Part shown: one piece after another, positions 60,033 through 64,000 of the stretch
Position numbering within the stretch: position 1 is the stretch's first letter
Layout: every line of letters starts with the position of its first letter
Assembly (NCBI RefSeq): GCF_000695255.1
Contig: NZ_JMIB01000030.1
Coordinates: forward strand, 1-64,000
Reading direction: 5' to 3'
Source: Photobacterium galatheae
GTDB lineage: Bacteria; Pseudomonadota; Gammaproteobacteria; Enterobacterales; Vibrionaceae
DNA length: 64,000 bases
The notes under the pieces: model-generated
Told to the model about the DNA's origin: nothing
Database searches by the model: none
Seen by the model: only the letters and a program-made list of their open reading frames with translations
Program-made: the position numbers and the translations under genes

Positions 60033-60350
60033 ATGGCAAAGTGGAACGGTGAGTACATCAGCCCTTATGCGGAACATGGCAAGAAAAATGAGCAGGTCAA
60101 AAAAATCACTGTCTCGATTCCATTAAAGGTACTGAAAATCCTCACGGACGAACGCACCCGTCGTCAGGTCAATAACCTGCGGCACGCCACCAACAGCGAA
60201 CTGCTGTGTGAAGCATTTCTGCACGCCTATACCGGTCAGCCATTGCCAACCGACGACGACATCCGAAAAGACCGCCCCGACGATCTGCCTGCTGAAGCAA
60301 AAGCCATCATGGACAGCCTGGGCATCGAATACGAAGACATTAACGAGTAA
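60033..60350 (+). CDS. metJ: Methionine repressor MetJ
   Basis: MetJ is a ribbon-helix-helix repressor that uses S-adenosylmethionine as corepressor and binds tandem AGACGTCT boxes. The 105-residue product starts [20 protein letters not shown], and the DNA-contacting strand is [16 protein letters not shown] (about 23-38), the same as in enteric MetJ. It is divergent from metB and convergent with the malic enzyme gene. Confidence 0.97.
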   Translation: MAKWNGEYISPYAEHGKKNEQVKKITVSIPLKVLKILTDERTRRQVNNLRHATNSELLCEAFLHAYTGQPLPTDDDIRKDRPDDLPAEAKAIMDSLGIEYEDINE

Positions 60351-60378
60351 GACATAAAGAAAGACCGTTTTCGAAAGT

Positions 60379-60410
60379 CAAAAAAAAAACCAGCCGGACG
60401 GCTGGTTTTC
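60379..60410. terminator. Bidirectional terminator between metJ and the malic enzyme gene
   Basis: AAAACCAGCC (60386-60395) pairs with GGCTGGTTTT (60400-60409); a run of A precedes and T follows. It serves both convergent genes. Confidence 0.9.
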
Positions 60411-60436
60411 TATGCAATCTGCAAAATAATGTGTCT

Positions 60437-61684
60437 TTACACTTCCATGTAGCCCACAGGCATCTCAATGCGGGCAACCCCTGACTCAACCGCAGCAACA
60501 GCGACCGCTTTCGCAACGCGAGGCAGCAAACGCGGATCCATTGGCTTAGGAATAATATAGTCAGGACCGAACTCCAATTTCTCAACACCGGCCGCCTTGG
60601 CCACTTCCGCCGGAACCTTTTCTTTCGCCAGTTCACGAATCGCATGAACCGCAGCCAGTTTCATCTCGTCATTGATCTCACTGGCGCGCACATCCAACGC
60701 ACCACGGAAAATGAACGGGAAACAAATCACATTGTTCACCTGATTCGGATAATCCGAACGGCCTGTTCCCATGATGAGGTCATCACGCACAGCATGAGCC
60801 AGCTCTGGCTTAATTTCCGGATCCGGGTTAGAACAGGCAAACACAATCGGCTTCTCAGCCATCAGCTTCAGCGCATCGGCAGACAACAGATCCGGGCCAG
60901 ACACGCCCACGAAAATGTCGGCACCCTCAATCACGTCTTCCAGAGTACGCTTATCGGTGTTGTTGGCAAACAGCTGCTTGTATTCATTGATGTCATCACG
61001 ACGGGTATGGATTACGCCCTTCCGATCCAGCATGTAGATCTTCTCACGCTGGGCACCGCACTTGATCAGCAATTCCATACAGGCAACTGCCGCCGCGCCC
61101 GCACCCAGACAAACGATCACCGCTTCATTGATGTCTTTGCCCTGCAGTTCCAGTGCATTGAGCATCCCAGCTGCGGTGACAATCGCAGTTCCGTGCTGGT
61201 CATCGTGGAAAACAGGCACCTGGCAGCGCTCAATCAGGCGCTTTTCAATTTCAAAACAGTCGGGTGCTTTGATATCTTCCAGGTTGATCCCACCAAAGGT
61301 ATCGGCAATATTCGCGACCGTATCGACAAACTCATCGATCGTGCGGTGTTTGACTTCGATATCAATCGAATCCAGTCCTGCAAAACGCTTGAACAGCAGC
61401 GCCTTACCTTCCATCACTGGCTTAGACGCCAGCGGGCCAAGGTTACCCAGACCCAGAATCGCCGTACCATTGGTGATCACGGCAACCATGTTGCCTTTAC
61501 CTGTGTACTTATAAACATTTTCTGCGTTCTGGGCGATCTCCCGCACAGGCTCGGCCACACCCGGGCTGTACGCCAGGGCGAGATCTTCTACTGTGTTGGC
61601 AGGCTTGCTCAGTTCAACCGAAATTTTCCCGGGGACAGGGTAAGCATGGTAATGAAGTGCTTGTTGACGAAAATCTTCAGACAT
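60437..61684 (-). CDS. maeB: Malic enzyme (malate oxidoreductase, decarboxylating)
   Basis: Malic enzyme converts malate to pyruvate and CO2 with NAD(P)+. The 415-residue product starts MSEDFRQQALHYHAYPVPGK at ATG 61684 and has AYSPGVAEPVREI, the catalytic/metal region FHDDQHGTAIVTAAG and the dinucleotide site CLGAGAAAVACMELL. It has only the catalytic part; the phosphotransacetylase-like C-terminal domain of E. coli MaeB (759 residues) is absent. Cofactor preference cannot be read with confidence. A 242-bp non-coding region precedes it. Confidence 0.9.
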   Translation of the reverse strand: MSEDFRQQALHYHAYPVPGKISVELSKPANTVEDLALAYSPGVAEPVREIAQNAENVYKYTGKGNMVAVITNGTAILGLGNLGPLASKPVMEGKALLFKRFAGLDSIDIEVKHRTIDEFVDTVANIADTFGGINLEDIKAPDCFEIEKRLIERCQVPVFHDDQHGTAIVTAAGMLNALELQGKDINEAVIVCLGAGAAAVACMELLIKCGAQREKIYMLDRKGVIHTRRDDINEYKQLFANNTDKRTLEDVIEGADIFVGVSGPDLLSADALKLMAEKPIVFACSNPDPEIKPELAHAVRDDLIMGTGRSDYPNQVNNVICFPFIFRGALDVRASEINDEMKLAAVHAIRELAKEKVPAEVAKAAGVEKLEFGPDYIIPKPMDPRLLPRVAKAVAVAAVESGVARIEMPVGYMEV

Positions 61685-61878
61685 AGTTATTAGAATCCTG
61701 AATGGATGGATGTTCGGTTCGGTATTGAACAATGAATCATATTCGATAGCAGCACAAAATCCTAGTTCGCGCAAGCTGGTAATACCAAGGGAATCGTGGC
61801 TGAGGCCAGGAAAAATGCAGGGTGTGGCAGGAATGCCTGATGATTAACAATTTTATAATTAACGGGGTGCATATATGC

Positions 61879-61905
61879 AAAAAGGGACGCCTTAGCGTCC
61901 CTTTT
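61879..61905 (-). terminator. Terminator after rpmE
   Basis: AAAAGGGACGC (61880-61890) pairs with GCGTCCCTTTT (61895-61905) and a T-run follows on the minus strand. Just beyond it is a 12-bp palindrome TGCATATATGCA (61868-61879). Confidence 0.88.
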
Positions 61906-61926
61906 CTCGACAGTGTCTTCGTGCAA

Positions 61927-62139
61927 TTACTTGCTAGACAGAGCGCCGAAACGCTTGTTGAATTTGTCGATACGGCCACCGGTGCTCACTTGACGCTGCT
62001 TACCAGTGTAGAATGGGTGACATTTGTCACACACATCCAGGTTGATGTCTTTACCCATAGTTGAGTTAAAAACAAAAGTGTTGCCGCAAGAACAACGCGC
62101 GTTTACAGCAGTGTATTCTGGGTGGATACCTTGTTTCAT
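61927..62139 (-). CDS. rpmE: 50S ribosomal protein L31 (zinc form)
   Basis: L31 bridges the 50S and 30S subunits. The 70-residue product starts [20 protein letters not shown] and holds the four cysteines of the zinc-binding form (Cys16, 18, 37 and 40, in CSC and CDKC). Zinc-free YkgM-type paralogues lack these. It is divergent from priA, as in E. coli, with a promoter candidate at 62248-62276. Confidence 0.96.
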   Translation of the reverse strand: MKQGIHPEYTAVNARCSCGNTFVFNSTMGKDINLDVCDKCHPFYTGKQRQVSTGGRIDKFNKRFGALSSK

Positions 62140-62247
62140 GGGGAAACCTCATAGCTAAGGCCGTGTCGCTCTCCCGATCCAAAGCCGGGCACCACACGTG
62201 GTTAATAAATACTGCCAGGCCGACGGCACTGGACAAATAGGCGGCGT

Positions 62248-62276
62248 ATGATAATCAATCAGTCAAAACAGATCAA
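62248..62276 (-). promoter_or_regulatory. Candidate rpmE promoter
   Basis: On the minus strand TTGATC (62271-62276) and TATCAT (62248-62253) are 17 bp apart, about 109 bp upstream of rpmE. Confidence 0.5.
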
Positions 62277-62369
62277 CCTGCAATCACAGTGTACTGTCAC
62301 TTTGCCTCGTCCGTTGCACAGAGTACACTGGCACGTATCTGTAAGTATAAGTGATCCCAGCCAATAACC

Positions 62370-64000
62370 ATGACAGCCACCATTGCCAGAGTTGCCCTGC
62401 CCGTCCCGCTGGACAAAACGTTTGACTATCTAATCCCATCTGGCACACAACCTGTGATCGGTGGCCGGGTCCAGGTTCCTTTTGGCCGTCAACAGCTCAC
62501 CGGCATTGTCATTGCACTGACAGACACCTCGGATTTTCCGCTGAACCAGCTCAAGCCCATCAAAGCTGTGCTGGACAGCGAACCCCTCTGGCAACCGCCG
62601 CTATTCCAGTTACTGGAATGGACCAGCCGTTACTACCAGTATCCGCTCGGCGATACCCTGGCCAATGCCCTGCCGTCTGCCCTGCGTAAAGGTAGACCGG
62701 CCAATGCCGAAATTCGTTTCTGGAAATTAACCGAAAAAGGCAAAGAGCAGCCATTATCGGCCCTGAAACGAGCGCCCAAACAGGCCCGGATTCTGACCCT
62801 GCTGCGCAACGGCGAACTCAGCCACGAAGCGTTATTGGAAGAAGAGGTCAGCAGTACAACCCTGAAAACTCTGACAGAAAAAGGCTGGGTCGACAGTTAC
62901 CACGCCGTGCCTCAGAGCCAGTGCTGGCAGGATGAATTTGCCATCACGGAAGACAAGCCCAGGCTGAACGAAGAACAGGCTCTGGCGATTGCCAGTGTCA
63001 ACGCCAATCCCAGCTATGGTTGCTATTTATTACAGGGGGTAACCGGTTCAGGCAAAACAGAAGTTTACCTCAACCTGTTAGAACCTGTGCTGGCCGCTGG
63101 AAAACAGGCGCTGGTCCTGGTGCCGGAAATCGGCCTGACCCCACAGACCATCAATCGCTTCCAGCGCCGTTTCAATGTGCCGCTGTATACCATTCATTCT
63201 AGTCTCAATGATACCGAGCGCCTGAGTGCCTGGCTGGCCGGGCGCGACAATCAGGCCGGGATTATCATCGGAACCCGCTCTGCCCTGTTCACACCGTTTG
63301 CCAATCTGGGCATCATTATTGTTGATGAAGAACATGATGCTTCCTATAAACAGCAGGACAGCCTGCGCTACCACGCCCGGGATATGGCTGTGCTCAGGGC
63401 GAATAAGGAAAACATTCCGATTGTCCTTGGCTCGGCAACTCCAGCGCTGGAAACCCTGCACAATGCACGCACCGGCAAATATCATCACCTGCACCTGACC
63501 CGCCGCGCTGGCAATGCCCAGGCCGCCCGCCACGGCGTACTGGACGTCAAAGGGCTGTATCTGGACGCCGGTCTCTCTGCACCGCTGATCGCCCGGATGC
63601 GTCAACACCTGACAGCTGGCAATCAGGTCATGCTGTTTCTGAACCGTCGCGGTTTCGCCCCGGCACTGATGTGTCACGAGTGTGGCTGGCTTGCTGAATG
63701 TAAACGCTGCGATGCCTATTACACTTATCACCAGCAATCCGGTGAACTGCGCTGCCACCACTGCCAGACCCAGCGACCAGTCATGCCCCAATGTCAGCAA
63801 TGTGGTTCAACCCAGCTGCAGACCGTTGGGGTCGGCACCGAACAGCTGGAACATCAACTGGCCGAATTGTTCCCTGAATTTAAAACCGTGCGCATCGACC
63901 GTGACAGCACCCGGCGCAAGGGCAGTCTGGATACTTATCTGGAAGCCATCCGCAACAAAGAATACCAGATTCTGATCGGCACTCAGATGCTGGCCAAGGG
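62370..64000 (+). CDS. priA: Primosomal helicase PriA, 5' part
   Basis: PriA is the DEAH-type 3'-5' helicase that recognises stalled forks and reloads the replisome. The reading frame starts at ATG 62370 and runs open to the window end (543 codons of about 730). Visible parts are the N-terminal DNA-binding region (VALPVPLDKTFDYLIP), Walker A GVTGSGKTE at about residues 223-231, the DEEH box in IIVDEEHDASYKQQ at about 317-321, and zinc-binding cysteines from CHECGWLAECKRC to CQQCGS at about 434-475. The C-terminal helicase lobe is cut off. Divergent from rpmE. Confidence 0.95.
   Translation, partial: MTATIARVALPVPLDKTFDYLIPSGTQPVIGGRVQVPFGRQQLTGIVIALTDTSDFPLNQLKPIKAVLDSEPLWQPPLFQLLEWTSRYYQYPLGDTLANALPSALRKGRPANAEIRFWKLTEKGKEQPLSALKRAPKQARILTLLRNGELSHEALLEEEVSSTTLKTLTEKGWVDSYHAVPQSQCWQDEFAITEDKPRLNEEQALAIASVNANPSYGCYLLQGVTGSGKTEVYLNLLEPVLAAGKQALVLVPEIGLTPQTINRFQRRFNVPLYTIHSSLNDTERLSAWLAGRDNQAGIIIGTRSALFTPFANLGIIIVDEEHDASYKQQDSLRYHARDMAVLRANKENIPIVLGSATPALETLHNARTGKYHHLHLTRRAGNAQAARHGVLDVKGLYLDAGLSAPLIARMRQHLTAGNQVMLFLNRRGFAPALMCHECGWLAECKRCDAYYTYHQQSGELRCHHCQTQRPVMPQCQQCGSTQLQTVGVGTEQLEHQLAELFPEFKTVRIDRDSTRRKGSLDTYLEAIRNKEYQILIGTQMLAK

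Noticed and set aside
60644..61693. 349-codon plus-strand frame opposite the malic enzyme gene
   Set aside because: Antisense shadow of a conserved gene; no family features.
61868..61879. 12-bp palindrome TGCATATATGCA after rpmE
   Set aside because: It is perfect but short and AT-rich and lies beside a terminator, with no partner site, so chance is likely.
63078..63800. 240-codon minus-strand frame at the window end
   Set aside because: It is opposite the priA helicase domain, whose Walker, DEEH and zinc motifs are clear.

Overview
The window is a stretch of ordinary bacterial chromosome from a gamma-proteobacterium, most likely a member of the Vibrionaceae. The support is gene content and order: an AphA quorum-sensing regulator beside ppc, an ArgH fused to a GNAT acetyltransferase domain, a Prx5-glutaredoxin hybrid divergent from oxyR, an Xds-type extracellular nuclease between pabA and trpS, and the chain mrcA-pilMNOPQ-aroKB-damX-dam-rpe-gph-trpS. 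Base composition looks close to 50% GC by eye, which would suit Photobacterium, Grimontia, Enterovibrio or Salinivibrio better than low-GC Vibrio; I cannot settle the genus. About 60 genes are packed tightly. I found no tRNA, rRNA, CRISPR array, insertion sequence, prophage or integrase.

Layout. 1-5254 (minus): the str operon (rpsL, rpsG, fusA, start of tufA) with its strong promoter, preceded by tusDCB (tRNA 2-thiouridine sulfur relay) and a YheO regulator. 5448-10948: fkpA, a WD40-repeat lipoprotein, slyX, slyD, yheV and the glutathione-gated K+ efflux pair kefG-kefB. 11186-19363: ABC-F protein YheS with a TIGR02444 partner, a divergent LysE exporter/MocR regulator pair, yheT, prkB, yheU, yhfA and crp. 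19872-25521 (minus): argD/astC, astA, astD and a DUF1338 enzyme for arginine and ornithine metabolism, plus pabA. 25628-31854: extracellular nuclease, trpS, gph, rpe and dam, with a DUF2970 protein on the other strand. 31982-39498 (minus): pilMNOPQ-aroK-aroB-damX. 39643-45579: mrcA, then a redox cluster (oxyR, prx5-grx, a disulfide oxidoreductase). 45669-50788 (minus): argCBGH(A). 51397-54965: ppc and aphA. 55092-61684: methionine genes metF, metL, metB and the repressor gene metJ, with a short malic enzyme. 61927-64000: rpmE and the first part of priA.

Most genes are textbook core functions. The unusual material is mainly in spacers and protein tails. The ppc-aphA gap carries four copies of one 7-bp word in alternating orientation. 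The PilO homologue ends in a pentapeptide-like tail written by a 15-bp tandem repeat. PilQ and PilP are short, HofQ/HofP-like forms. argE is missing from its usual place, and a tandem ARG box pair lies about 300 bp upstream of argC with a long-range stem between. Divergent MetJ, OxyR and MocR control regions are readable from the sequence. I did not find a clearly new multi-gene system, and the candidates for novelty are offered as such.
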